Shown one piece after another: positions 41,916-50,443 of a DNA stretch of 64,000 nt. The notes beneath the pieces were generated by a model. The model saw only the letters and a list, made by a program, of their open reading frames with translations, made no database searches and had not been told where the DNA came from. The stretch is from the NCBI RefSeq assembly GCF_001866665.1, contig NZ_MLYO01000032.1, positions 1 to 64,000 on the forward strand, read 5' to 3'. The position numbers and the translations under genes are program-made. The stretch comes from Streptomyces monashensis (GTDB lineage: Bacteria > Actinomycetota > Actinomycetes > Streptomycetales > Streptomycetaceae). Every line of letters starts with the position of its first letter. Within the stretch, counting starts at the first letter, position 1.

Positions 41916-42797
41916 CTACGCGAAGACGACCGTCCGCCGGCCGTTGAGCAGGATCCGGCGCTCGGCATGCCACTTGACCGCCCGCGCCAGCGCCTGGCAC
42001 TCCACGTCCCGGCCGATGGCCACCAGCTGGTCCGGGGTGACGCCGTGTCCCACCCGCTCGACCTCCTGCTCGATGATCGGCCCCTCGTCGAGGTCGGCCG
42101 TCACGTAGTGGGCCGTGGCGCCGATCAGCTTCACACCGCGCGCGTGGGCCTGGTGGTACGGCTTGGCGCCCTTGAAGCTCGGCAGGAAGGAGTGGTGGAT
42201 GTTGATGATGCGGCCGCTGAGCTGCTTGCAGAGGTCGTCCGAGATGACCTGCATGTAGCGGGCGAGGACGACCAGTTCGACGTCCTCGTCGCGGACGATC
42301 TCCAGCAGCCGCGTCTCGGCGTCCTGCTTCGTGTCCTTCGTCACCGGGATGTGGTGGAAGGGGATGTTGTACGAACCCACCAGTTCCTGGAAGTCCGTGT
42401 GATTGGACACCACGCCCACGATCTCCACGGGCAGCGCGCCGATCCGGGCCCGGAAGAGCAGGTCGTTCAGGCAGTGCCCGAACTTGCTGACCATGAGCAG
42501 GATGCGCATCTTCGCGTCGGCCTCGTTGATCTGCCAGTCCATGTGGAAGGTGTCGCCGATCGCAGCGAAGCTCGCCCGCAGCTTGTCCACCGTCACCGGC
42601 TCCTCGGCCGAGAAGTGGACGCGCATGAAGAACAGACCGGTGTCGTGGTCGCCGAACTGCTGGCTGTCCTCGATGTTGCAGCCGGTCATGAAGAGATAGC
42701 TGGACACCGCGTGCACGATGCCCTTCTTGTCCGGGCAGGAGAGGGTGAGGACGTACTGGGCCGACGGCGCGGCGGCGGGCGCGGACTGCTCGTTCAT
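41916..42797 (-). CDS. purU: Formyltetrahydrofolate deformylase
   Basis: 293 residues. The N-terminal ACT domain (about 15-95) is YVLTLSCPDKKGIVHAVSSYLF and CNIEDSQQFGD. The formyltransferase-fold domain includes FHHIPVTKDTK, LARYMQVISDDL, INIHHSFLPSFKGAKPYHQA and GATAHYVTADLDEGPIIEQ, with the catalytic His and Asp present. It releases formate from 10-formyl-THF, giving formate for purine synthesis and balancing one-carbon pools. Length and motifs fit PurU closely. Confidence 0.93.
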   Translation of the reverse strand: MNEQSAPAAAPSAQYVLTLSCPDKKGIVHAVSSYLFMTGCNIEDSQQFGDHDTGLFFMRVHFSAEEPVTVDKLRASFAAIGDTFHMDWQINEADAKMRILLMVSKFGHCLNDLLFRARIGALPVEIVGVVSNHTDFQELVGSYNIPFHHIPVTKDTKQDAETRLLEIVRDEDVELVVLARYMQVISDDLCKQLSGRIINIHHSFLPSFKGAKPYHQAHARGVKLIGATAHYVTADLDEGPIIEQEVERVGHGVTPDQLVAIGRDVECQALARAVKWHAERRILLNGRRTVVFA

Positions 42798-42896
42798 GCA
42801 CCACAGGGTCTCATGTCGACCACCCGCCGTGGGCGATCGTCCCGCAGGACGGAATGCCGCCCCGGGCCCAGGAGGTCCTACGAGGTCCTCGGCGGT

Positions 42897-43394
42897 TCAG
42901 GCGGTCCGCGTCAGGATGCGCAGCACTTCCAGCGTCTTCGGCGGCGTCTCCGGGTCCTCCCCGTCGCTCACCGACATGCGGACGTGCGCGTCCCGCGCCG
43001 CCCGCACCGCCTCGGGCCAGCCCTGGTGGTCGAGATACGCGGAGACCGGCGCGTCCGGGCCGACCTGGTGCATGATGCGCAGCACCCGCAGCACGGCGGT
43101 GTCCACGAGCGCCGCCTCCTGCGAGTCCCGGAAGATCGTGCCGACGTATCTCTCCGCGGACCAGTTGTCCAGCCAGGTGTCCTCCACCAGCCGGTACACG
43201 GCGTCGGTGACGTCGCCGTACCCGTCCACGCCGGCCAGCCAGACGTCGCGCTGGAAGACGGGGTCGGAGAGCATGTGCAGGGCCGAGCGCACGTTGCTGC
43301 GCCAGCGCCACCACGGCATGTCGCTGAGAGGCATGCCGCCCATGGTGGAGGAGCGACGGCCGCGACGGGAAGAGTTCTCCGAACCTTGCACGGT
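42897..43394 (-). CDS. SCO4402-family protein of unknown function
   Basis: About 165 residues. A basic start (QGSENSSRRGRRSSTMGG) is followed by a tryptophan-rich core PLSDMPWWRWRSNVRSALHM and YGDVTDAVYRLVEDTWLDNW. No enzymatic motif is recognised. The family is, from memory, conserved next to purU in Streptomyces. The start is uncertain: a GTG at 43418 with GAGG five bases before it, the ATG at 43394, or an internal ATG at MGGMPL are all possible. Confidence 0.7.
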   Translation of the reverse strand, partial: TVQGSENSSRRGRRSSTMGGMPLSDMPWWRWRSNVRSALHMLSDPVFQRDVWLAGVDGYGDVTDAVYRLVEDTWLDNWSAERYVGTIFRDSQEAALVDTAVLRVLRIMHQVGPDAPVSAYLDHQGWPEAVRAARDAHVRMSVSDGEDPETPPKTLEVLRILTRTA

Positions 43395-43463
43395 CATCGA
43401 TCGTACGTTCCTCGCCACACGCGCCTCACCGGCCCCCGCAATTCACCTCACCGTCACCTTTCG

Positions 43464-43491
43464 TTGACCGAGGGTCACTCCCCGGTTAGTG
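43464..43491 (+). promoter_or_regulatory. Candidate promoter of the ABC binding-protein gene
   Basis: TTGACC (43464-43469), 16 bases, then TTAGTG (43486-43491), upstream of the lipoprotein ATG at 43515. The -35 is good, the -10 only fair. Confidence 0.35.
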
Positions 43492-43514
43492 ATGTGAGGG
43501 AAGCGTGGGCGCAC

Positions 43515-44840
43515 ATGACCGGCAGGCCGCACAACCGCACCACCCACCCCCGCTCCTTCTTCCGGCCCGTCAGAGCCGCCGCCCTGTCCACGGGCGCCGT
43601 GGCCCTCTGCGCGTCACTGACCGCCGGGTGCGGGGTCATCCCCGGTGCCACGGGGGGCTCCGGGGACGACCCGATCAAGGTCATGACCTGGGCGCCGGAG
43701 AACACCGCCGCGACCAACAAGCCCGGCATGCCCGCGATGGCCCGTGCCTACGGAAAGTGGATCAACGCCCACGGCGGGATCGACGGCCGCAAGCTGGAGA
43801 TCCTGACCTGCAACGACCACAACGACAGCGTGGGCGCCGCCCAGTGCGCCCGGCAGGCCGCCCAGGAGAACGTGGTCGCGGTCGTCGGCTCCTACAGCCA
43901 GTTCGGCGACTCCTTCCTCTCCCCGCTGGAGAGCGCCGGCATCCCGTACATAGGCGGCTACGGCGTCACCACCGACGAGTTCACCGGCCAGATGTCGTAC
44001 CCCGTCAACGGCGGCCAGCCCGCCCTGCTCGCCGGTCTCGGCCGCGCCCTCGCGGCCGGCTGCGGGAACGTCGCCCTGGTCCGCCCCGACAGCATCGCCG
44101 GCGACGAGCTGCCCCCGCTGCTGAACTCGGGCCTGAAGGCGGGCGGGCACGCGAACGCGGACGACGAGATGGCCGAGGAGAACGTCACCGAGTACAGCGC
44201 CCAGTCCGACCGGGCCCTGCGCGAGGCCACCAAGGACGCGCCGCGCAAGGGCTGCGTGGTGCCCGCCCTCGAGGACCGCACGGACACCTTCATGGACTCC
44301 TTCCGCCGGGCCCGCGAGAACTACCCCGACGTGCGCATGGCGACCGTCCTCGGCAGCGTCGACCAGACGCTGATCAACTCCACGGGCGGGGCCGAGGGGC
44401 CGTACGAGGGGTCGTACATCACCAGCTGGTACCCGCCGGCGACCGACGCGCGCTGGGACCTGATGAAGAAGGTGATCAACGAGGAGGCCTTCGGCGACAA
44501 CCGCATCGACCCCGCGGACGCCGGAGTGCAGACCACCTGGATCGCCTACACCGTGCTGAAGGCCGTGCTGGACAAGATCGGCTCCGGTGACGTCACCGCC
44601 GACTCCGTGCGCCGCACCCTCAACGGCGGCCTGCACGTCTCCACGGGCGGCCTGACCCCGACCCTGAGCTGGCCCTACGAGGGCAAGCTCGCCGCCGTCG
44701 GCTTCCCGCGGCTGGTCAACGCGAACGTCGCCCTGGAGGTCGTGCAGAACGGCGCGCTGGTCGCGGCCGGCAAGGGCATCGGCGGCGTCGGCGGAACCGC
44801 CGACATGACGCAGACGCTGGAGAACGCCCAGGTGCAGTGA
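43515..44840 (+). CDS. ABC transporter substrate-binding lipoprotein (branched-chain amino-acid/amide type)
   Basis: 441 residues. Twin-Arg-poor signal peptide with lipobox LTAGC (Cys39). Type I periplasmic-binding fold: IKVMTWAPENT, ARAYGKWINAHGGIDGRKLEILTCND, QAAQENVVAVVGSYSQFGDSFLSPLESAGIPYIGGYGVT. It should capture a small ligand outside the membrane. No permease or ATPase genes adjoin it, so it is an orphan binding protein, perhaps a sensor. The ATG follows GAGGGAAG. Confidence 0.83.
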   Translation: MTGRPHNRTTHPRSFFRPVRAAALSTGAVALCASLTAGCGVIPGATGGSGDDPIKVMTWAPENTAATNKPGMPAMARAYGKWINAHGGIDGRKLEILTCNDHNDSVGAAQCARQAAQENVVAVVGSYSQFGDSFLSPLESAGIPYIGGYGVTTDEFTGQMSYPVNGGQPALLAGLGRALAAGCGNVALVRPDSIAGDELPPLLNSGLKAGGHANADDEMAEENVTEYSAQSDRALREATKDAPRKGCVVPALEDRTDTFMDSFRRARENYPDVRMATVLGSVDQTLINSTGGAEGPYEGSYITSWYPPATDARWDLMKKVINEEAFGDNRIDPADAGVQTTWIAYTVLKAVLDKIGSGDVTADSVRRTLNGGLHVSTGGLTPTLSWPYEGKLAAVGFPRLVNANVALEVVQNGALVAAGKGIGGVGGTADMTQTLENAQVQ

Positions 44841-44919
44841 GCGCCGCCGGCCCCGGCGGGGATGCGGTGCGGGTGCCGACGGCGGTGCGGGTCACGGACT
44901 GCGGCTCACCGGCCGCGGC

Positions 44920-46494
44920 TCACAGCTGGGTGGGCTGGCGCTGGGTCAGGCCGTACTTCTGCGCGATCGCGTTCCACAACCCGGCCGCCTTCGCCTTCTG
45001 CTCGCTGGCGGTACCGCTGGCCCGGTTGCCCGCCTGGGCCTCCCCGGTGACCTTGGCATGGCCCTTGCGGCAGCCCTTGTGCTGGCCCTTGACCTGGTCG
45101 GCCCAGGCCGCGTAGTGGTTGTCGGCCGCGGCGGAGGCCTGCCAGGCCTGGGTCAGCGCGCCGCTCAGGGCTGCGTTGTTCGGCAGCTTGTCGACGGACA
45201 GCGTGCCGAGCCGGGTGACCAGCCCGTCGCGCTGCTTGGCCGCGGCGCGCAGGTCGGCGGCGGAGCCGTCGAGGTTGTCGCACCCCTTGACGGCGGCCAC
45301 CGCGCTGATCACCGAGGCGCGGCTGCTGCCGCTGTCGGCGAGCAGCTTGTCCAGCTCGACCGCCTGCTGCCGGGCCGGGTCGGCGCCGGCGGAGCCCTGG
45401 CCCGTGGCCGGGGACGTGGCGGCGACCGTCTTGCTGTCGGTGCCCTTGCCGCCGCCGTCGCTGAGCAGCGCGCCGGCGCCCACGCCGATGACGACGATGC
45501 CGACGCCGATGCCCGCGATCAGCGGCACCCGCGACTTCCGCCGGGGCCGGTCGTCGTCGTGCGCCGGGTCGTACGCCGGGTGCTGCGCCGCGTACGGCGG
45601 TTGCGACTGGCCGTACGGCGGTTGCGCCGGGGCGTGCGCCGCGGGGCCCGGGTAGCCGCCCGGCGGTTCGACGCGCGGCAGCTGCTGGGTGGACCCGGCC
45701 ACGCCGTCGGTACCCGCCGGGCCGCTGCGGAAGAGGTTGTCGAACTCGGCCGGCGGCTGCCGGTCCCCGCCCTGGGCCTGGGCCGCGTACGGCGGGATGT
45801 ACTGGGTGGCCTCCGCGTCGGACGACGCGGGCGCCGGCTGCTGCGGTGTGACACCGAGGTAGCGGGTCTCCTCACCGCTCGCCTCGGGCGGCAGCGCGCC
45901 GGGGGCCACCGGGGGGATGTACTGCGTCGCGCCGTCGGCCGAGGCGGCCTGCACGGGCGGGATGTACTGCGTGGCGCCCTCGTCGGCGCCGCCGGACACG
46001 GCCGGGACCGGCGGTATGTACTGGGTGGCGCCGTCGGCCGCCGGGGGCAGCGCGCCGGGCTGCGCGGCCGGCACGGCGGGCGGCAGCGGCGCGGCGCCGG
46101 CCGGGGCGGCATGCGCGGCGGCCTGCGGATACTCCGGCCGGCGCTGCTGTGACGGCGGGTACTCCGGCTGGTGCTGGTACGGCGCGGGCGTGTCGTACGC
46201 CCCGCCCTGGCCGCCGTACGACGGGGCCGGGGCGCCCTCGGGAGGCAGTGCGCCGGGGCCCGCCTGGGGCGCGTCCCACTGCTGGGCGGCCGCCGGGGGC
46301 CAGCCCTGGCCGGGCTGGGACGGCTGCTGCCCGGGCCCCCAGGATCCGCTCCAGGCCTGCCCGCCGGCGGGGGCGGCGGGAGCGGGCGCGCCGGTCATGC
46401 CGGGCAGCACGGGCTCGCCTCCGTCGGAGGGCAGCACGATGCCTTCGCGCGCGTGCTGCGCCGCGGGCTCCTCGCGTTGTCCACTCTGCGTCAC
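44920..46494 (-). CDS. Single-pass membrane protein with repeated TQYIPP motifs
   Basis: 524 residues. The cytosolic N-terminal part (about 1-320) is Pro/Gln/Ala/Gly-rich and holds ATQYIPP four times plus the looser ETRYLGV and STQQLPRV. A membrane helix VPLIAGIGVGIVVIGVGAGALL lies near residue 335, after DDDRPRRKSR. The outer C-terminal domain (about 350-524) is helical with two cysteines (KGCDNL, HKGCRKGH). Regularly spaced threonines before Gln-Tyr-Ile-Pro suggest kinase or FHA-domain docking sites, an inference. GTG start with AGGAG upstream. Unknown function. Confidence 0.75.
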   Translation of the reverse strand: MTQSGQREEPAAQHAREGIVLPSDGGEPVLPGMTGAPAPAAPAGGQAWSGSWGPGQQPSQPGQGWPPAAAQQWDAPQAGPGALPPEGAPAPSYGGQGGAYDTPAPYQHQPEYPPSQQRRPEYPQAAAHAAPAGAAPLPPAVPAAQPGALPPAADGATQYIPPVPAVSGGADEGATQYIPPVQAASADGATQYIPPVAPGALPPEASGEETRYLGVTPQQPAPASSDAEATQYIPPYAAQAQGGDRQPPAEFDNLFRSGPAGTDGVAGSTQQLPRVEPPGGYPGPAAHAPAQPPYGQSQPPYAAQHPAYDPAHDDDRPRRKSRVPLIAGIGVGIVVIGVGAGALLSDGGGKGTDSKTVAATSPATGQGSAGADPARQQAVELDKLLADSGSSRASVISAVAAVKGCDNLDGSAADLRAAAKQRDGLVTRLGTLSVDKLPNNAALSGALTQAWQASAAADNHYAAWADQVKGQHKGCRKGHAKVTGEAQAGNRASGTASEQKAKAAGLWNAIAQKYGLTQRQPTQL

Positions 46495-46614
46495 CGGGAC
46501 TCCTACTAATGGGGGACCTTGTGAATCGTCGGGTCACGCTACCGGGTCCCCCGAGCCGGGTGCCACGCAGCTCAGGACACGACCTCGATCCCTGTGAGAG
46601 TGGTAACAAAACCG

Positions 46615-46689
46615 CCCCGCGATGCGCAGTACAAGGGCACGTGTCACACCCGGGGGTTCCGTTTCCCGGGTGTTCACCGCATCGCGGGG
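46615..46689 (-). terminator. Nested double hairpin downstream of the NsdA-like gene
   Basis: Outer 12-bp stem CCCCGCGATGCG (46615-46626) / CGCATCGCGGGG (46678-46689), perfect. Inner 8-bp stem CACCCGGG (46647-46654) / CCCGGGTG (46665-46672). It begins directly after the NsdA-like stop and may terminate it or shape the leader of the membrane-protein gene. Confidence 0.55.
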
Positions 46690-46696
46690 CCGGTGT

Positions 46697-48082
46697 TCAG
46701 GCGGCCTGCTGGAGATCGAGGCGCGCCCCGAACTCCCTTACCACCGCCTCCTCCCCGAACGGCTCCAGCCGTTGCTGGAGATCCTCCAGATACTCGGCGC
46801 CCCGGTTGGAGCGCAGCGACTGGAGCAGCTCGACCGCCTTCAGGCCGGTGGTGCAGGCCTGTTCGATCTCGCGCTGCTGCACCTGGGCCGTGGCGAGCAG
46901 CACATAGCCGATGGCGCGCCGGCGGGCCCGGTGCTCGGGGTGCCCGGCCAGCGACTGCTCGGCGTACCGGGCCGCCTGCTCGGCCTGGCCGAGGTCGCGG
47001 TGGCAGTGCGCCAACTCGTCGGCCAGATAGGCCTCGTCGAAGTGCCGGATCCAGGCCGGGTCGTCCCCGGAGGCGTCGTCCGCCTGCTCCATCGCCGTGA
47101 CCGCGTGTCCGGTGGCCGTCTGTGCCGCGCGCGCGTCGCCGAGCAGGGCGTGCCCGCGCGCCTCGGCCGCGTGGAACATCGCCTCCACACGCGGCGTCAC
47201 CTGGCCGCGCGCGCCCTCCTGCGCCGCCCGCGCCAACTGGGAGATCTCGCGTGGGTTTCCGAGCTGCGCGGCGAGGTGGCTCATGGACGCGGCGAGCACG
47301 TAGCCGCCGTAACCGCGGTCCCCGGCGGCCTGGGCGAGCCGCAGCGACTGGATGTAGTACCGCTGGGCCAGGCCGGGTTGGCCGGTGTCCACCGCCATGT
47401 AGCCGGCCAGCTCGGTCAACCGGGCGACGGCGGCGAAGAGTTCGCGGCCGACCGCCTCCCGGTAGGAGCCCGCGAGCAGCCCGGAGACGACGCTGTTGAG
47501 GTAGTGCACGACGACCGGCCGGACGTGCCCGCTGCCGAACTGGTGGTCCAGGTCGGTCAGCGCCTGGGTCATGGACCGTACGGCGGCGACGTCGGCCTGG
47601 CCGACTCTCGGGCCCGCCTGCCGGGCCACCTGGGAGTCCGGCGCCGAGATCAGCCAGTCGCGGCTGGGCTCGACCAGCGCGGAGGCGGCGACGGAGGAGC
47701 CGGACAGGAAGTCCCGGCGCCCCACGTCGCTGCGCCACAGCTCGCAGACCTGCTCGATGGCCCCCAGTACCGTCGGCGAGAACTGGAGACCGACCCCCGA
47801 GGCGAGGTTCTTGCCGTTGGCCATGCCGATCTCGTCGATCGTGACCGTACGGCCGAGCTTGCGCCCGAGCGCCTCCGCGATGACGGCCGGGGCCCGGCCC
47901 CGCGGCTGCTGGCCGCGCAGCCAGCGCGCCACGGACGTCTTGTCGTAGCGCAGGTCGAGTCCGTGCTCCGCCCCGCACATGTTGACCCGCCGGGCCAGCC
48001 CGGCGTTCGAGCATCCCGCTTCCTGGATGAGTGCCTGCAGCCGTTCGTTCGGCTGCCTCGCCACGAGAGGCCTTGCGGCCAT
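46697..48082 (-). CDS. NsdA-like regulator with XRE-type N-terminus and TPR repeats
   Basis: 461 residues. N-terminal DNA-binding-like part (PNERLQALIQEAGCSNAGLARRVNM through TSVARWLRGQQPRGRAPAVIAEALGRKLGR). Helical TPR-type repeats follow from about residue 180 (YIQSLRLAQAAGDRGYGGYVLAASMSHLA; HCHRDLGQAEQAARYAEQSLAGHPEHRARRRAIGYVLLATAQVQ). The layout matches NsdA and related Streptomyces proteins that repress sporulation and antibiotic production. The ATG at 48082 (MAARPLVARQPNER) is preferred; the long in-frame extension runs through the promoter. Confidence 0.83.
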   Translation of the reverse strand: MAARPLVARQPNERLQALIQEAGCSNAGLARRVNMCGAEHGLDLRYDKTSVARWLRGQQPRGRAPAVIAEALGRKLGRTVTIDEIGMANGKNLASGVGLQFSPTVLGAIEQVCELWRSDVGRRDFLSGSSVAASALVEPSRDWLISAPDSQVARQAGPRVGQADVAAVRSMTQALTDLDHQFGSGHVRPVVVHYLNSVVSGLLAGSYREAVGRELFAAVARLTELAGYMAVDTGQPGLAQRYYIQSLRLAQAAGDRGYGGYVLAASMSHLAAQLGNPREISQLARAAQEGARGQVTPRVEAMFHAAEARGHALLGDARAAQTATGHAVTAMEQADDASGDDPAWIRHFDEAYLADELAHCHRDLGQAEQAARYAEQSLAGHPEHRARRRAIGYVLLATAQVQQREIEQACTTGLKAVELLQSLRSNRGAEYLEDLQQRLEPFGEEAVVREFGARLDLQQAA

Positions 48083-48365
48083 GTACAACCCCCTGTGATG
48101 CGTTGCGATCCCCTGGAGCAAAGATCCGGCCGAGTCGATCCGTTCGGGAAGATCACTGCCCAGCTGACATACCGTCAATGCGCGACATGTGCGGTTTGCC
48201 GGGGTAAAGACGGTTGCCGACCCCTGTCTGGCTACCCACCCCACGCCCCGCTTCCCCCCACGCGCCCCCGGACGTGCACCCGTGCGCCCCGGCTGCGGAA
48301 TCGATGCTCCTCCCCCGCGCGCGGTACGGCCGTAACTCCAGGTGGGTGCGGGAGTTGAGAGGAGC

Positions 48366-49031
48366 GTGGAAGAGACGATCGCGGGCGCCCCGAACAGTCA
48401 GATGACCGGTCAGATTCCGCAGCAGCGCGGGGAAACGCTGCTGGAGACCGCCGTACGGTACGCCGAGGAGCGGCACTGGGACGTGGTCCCCGGCACCTGG
48501 CTGGAAGCCGTCGACGGGCGGCAGCACTGCTCGTGCGGCGACGTCTCCTGCTCTGCGCCGGGTGCGCACCCCGCGCGCCCCGACTGGGCGACCCAGGCGA
48601 CCGGCAGTGCGACCGTCGCGCGCCGGATGTGGCAGAAGCAGCCGACCGCGTCGATCCTGCTGCCGACGGGACGGACCTTCGACGCGCTGTCCGTCCCGGA
48701 GAGCGCGGGGTTCCTGGCGCTGGCCCGGATGGAGCGGATGCAGCTGACACTGGGGCCGGTGGCGCTCGCGCCGGACCGGCGGATGCGGTTCTTCGTGCTC
48801 CCGGGCGGCTGCGCGAAGGTGCCGGAGCTGGTGCGCAAGCTGGGCTGGTCGCTGTCGTCCCTCGACCTCGTGGCCCTGGGCGAGGGCTCCTACGTCGCCG
48901 CCCCGCCGACCCGCTTCGGCTCCCGCGGCGCCGTCCAGTGGGCCTGCCGCCCGACCCCGGCGAACCGGTGGCTGCCGGACGCGGAGGAGCTGATCTCCCC
49001 GCTGGCGTACGCGTGCGGCAGGGACCGGTAG
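48366..49031 (+). CDS. Prim-pol-like protein (bifunctional DNA primase/polymerase N-terminal domain)
   Basis: 221 residues. Core LLETAVRYAEERHWDVVPGTW, a cysteine cluster CSCGDVSCSAPGAHPARPDW typical of this family, and FFVLPGGCAKVPELVRKLGW. There is no helicase part and the acidic catalytic residues are not obvious, so it may be a non-catalytic relative; many Streptomyces carry several. The start is uncertain: GTG 48366 after GAGAGG, or an ATG further in (MTGQIPQQ). Confidence 0.65.
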   Translation: MEETIAGAPNSQMTGQIPQQRGETLLETAVRYAEERHWDVVPGTWLEAVDGRQHCSCGDVSCSAPGAHPARPDWATQATGSATVARRMWQKQPTASILLPTGRTFDALSVPESAGFLALARMERMQLTLGPVALAPDRRMRFFVLPGGCAKVPELVRKLGWSLSSLDLVALGEGSYVAAPPTRFGSRGAVQWACRPTPANRWLPDAEELISPLAYACGRDR

Positions 49032-49094
49032 CGTTCGCCTGTTCGTCTGCCGGGCTGCCCCTTCGTCGGCGGCTGCGGGTGAGTGGCGGGTTCT

Positions 49095-49166
49095 CGCGCA
49101 GTTCCCCCCGCGCCCCTTGAGGTTGGCGAGCCGCAGCATGCCTTCAGGGGCGCGGGGAACTGCGCG
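49095..49166. repeat. Large imperfect inverted repeat of Streptomyces dispersed type
   Basis: CGCGCAGTTCCCC...GCGCCCCT...GG (49095-49122) pairs with CCTTCAGGGGCGCGGGGAACTGCGCG read 49141-49166, with two small indels. Lies between convergent genes and is likely a bidirectional terminator. Shares GGGGCGCGGGG with the element near 41800. Confidence 0.6.
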
Positions 49167-49225
49167 ACAAGCCACGAACTGCCCGCAGTCGGCGACGAAT
49201 CGGTACCCGGCAGACGCGCTGCCCC

Positions 49226-50110
49226 TCAATCCCCGAGCAAGCTGTCAAGAAACGGCAGCACAGCCGACCGCCAAGCCACCGGCCGGTCATAGTGGGCCAG
49301 GTGCCCCGCGTCCGTCACTTCCGCGTACTCCCCCCGGGGCAGCACCCGCACCATCTCCTGCGCCTCCGCGCGGCCCAGCTCGCCGTCCAGGCCGCGGACG
49401 ACCAGCGTGGGGCACCGGACCTGGGCCAACTCCTCCCAGTGGGCGTCGTACACCCATGTCTCGCGGGAGTCGAGCATCTGCTCCGGCTCGAAGACGGGGC
49501 GCCAGCCGTCCGCCGACTCGTGCATGACCTCGGCGTAGTACGCGCCGCGCGCGGGGTTCGGGCGCTCCACCCAGGGGTCGTCCTCGCCGAACCACTTGCG
49601 GACGTCGGCGAGCGTGGCGAAGGGGACGGGCCAGGAGCGGAACCACTCGGCCCACTCGCGCTGCGAGGCCGCGCCGAGTGCGGAGGCCCGCATGTCGCAG
49701 ATGATCAGGCCCCGCACGAGGTCGGGGCGTTTCGCGGCGAGCTGCCAGGCGGTCAGCGCGCCCATGGCGTGGCCGACGAGGACGGCGGGGGCGAGGCCGA
49801 GCTGTTCGAGCGCGGCCTCGGCGTCCTCGACGTAGGCCTCGCGGGTGTACGCGGCCTGCACGGGCTTGTCGCTCTGGCCGTGGCCGCGCTGGTCGAGGGC
49901 GACCGCGCGGTGCCGGGCGGCGAGCCAGCGGGCGGTCGACGCCCAGTGCGAGGCGCGGCCCATCAGCCCGTGGAGCAGCAGCATGCCCGGAGCGCCGGGC
50001 TCCGGGGCCGGCCGGTCCGCGGCCGCCGGGTCCGCCTTGGGGGGATCGGCGAACTCCCAGGCGGCCAGGCGCACCCCGCCCGCTCCCGTCACGTCGATAC
50101 GTCGCGCCAT
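49226..50110 (-). CDS. Alpha/beta-hydrolase fold protein lacking the serine nucleophile
   Basis: 294 residues with HGLMGRASHWASTARWLAARHRAVALDQRGHGQSDKP, the elbow VGHAMGALTAWQLAAKRPDL and the histidine region TDAGHLAHYDRP. The nucleophile elbow reads G-H-A-M-G, with alanine (codon GCC) where serine is expected, so ordinary ester hydrolysis is unlikely. It may be a binding or scaffolding protein, or use another chemistry. The ATG at 50110 is preferred over an upstream in-frame start. Confidence 0.8.
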   Translation of the reverse strand: MARRIDVTGAGGVRLAAWEFADPPKADPAAADRPAPEPGAPGMLLLHGLMGRASHWASTARWLAARHRAVALDQRGHGQSDKPVQAAYTREAYVEDAEAALEQLGLAPAVLVGHAMGALTAWQLAAKRPDLVRGLIICDMRASALGAASQREWAEWFRSWPVPFATLADVRKWFGEDDPWVERPNPARGAYYAEVMHESADGWRPVFEPEQMLDSRETWVYDAHWEELAQVRCPTLVVRGLDGELGRAEAQEMVRVLPRGEYAEVTDAGHLAHYDRPVAWRSAVLPFLDSLLGD

Positions 50111-50223
50111 GGGCTTGGCACCCCCCAGCTCCGCCTGCCTCGTACCGGTGTACTGCCGTACTCGCTCGTACTCGCTGCTGTCGCTGTCGTGCTCGTCGTG
50201 TCGTGTCGTGTGGTCGCAGATTA

Positions 50224-50239
50224 TCGAATACCTATTCGA
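50224..50239. promoter_or_regulatory. SOS-box-like palindrome
   Basis: TCGAATACCTATTCGA is a perfect palindrome apart from the central four bases. It matches the actinobacterial LexA box TCGAAC-n4-GTTCGA except for one symmetric change. 114 bp upstream of the hydrolase start in a locally AT-rich stretch. Confidence 0.4.
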
Positions 50240-50406
50240 AAAATCTGTTTCCGCGGACAACACCCCTCATTCGAGTGACACCTCTCCAGGAATGATCGCC
50301 GCCGCCCAGGGGATCTTTCTGGCGGGAGGCGGACCGCTCGGGGAAAAACGGTCCGAGGGGGATGACCCTGAGAGCTCGGGGCTCCGGGTCAGCACAGGGG
50401 AGGACA

Positions 50407-50434
50407 GGCCCCGGCGCCGCAAGGCGCCGGGGCC
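50407..50434 (-). terminator. Strong hairpin terminator of the DtxR-family gene
   Basis: Perfect 12-bp stem GGCCCCGGCGCC (50407-50418) / GGCGCCGGGGCC (50423-50434) with loop GCAA, ten bases after the repressor stop. Confidence 0.75.
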
Positions 50435-50443
50435 CTTCGCTTG

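Noticed and set aside
48174..48188. CTGACATACCGTCAA upstream of the NsdA-like gene as an operator copy
   Set aside because: Ten of twelve matches, but the neighbouring gene is a developmental regulator far from the regulon. Chance similarity cannot be excluded, so it was not listed.
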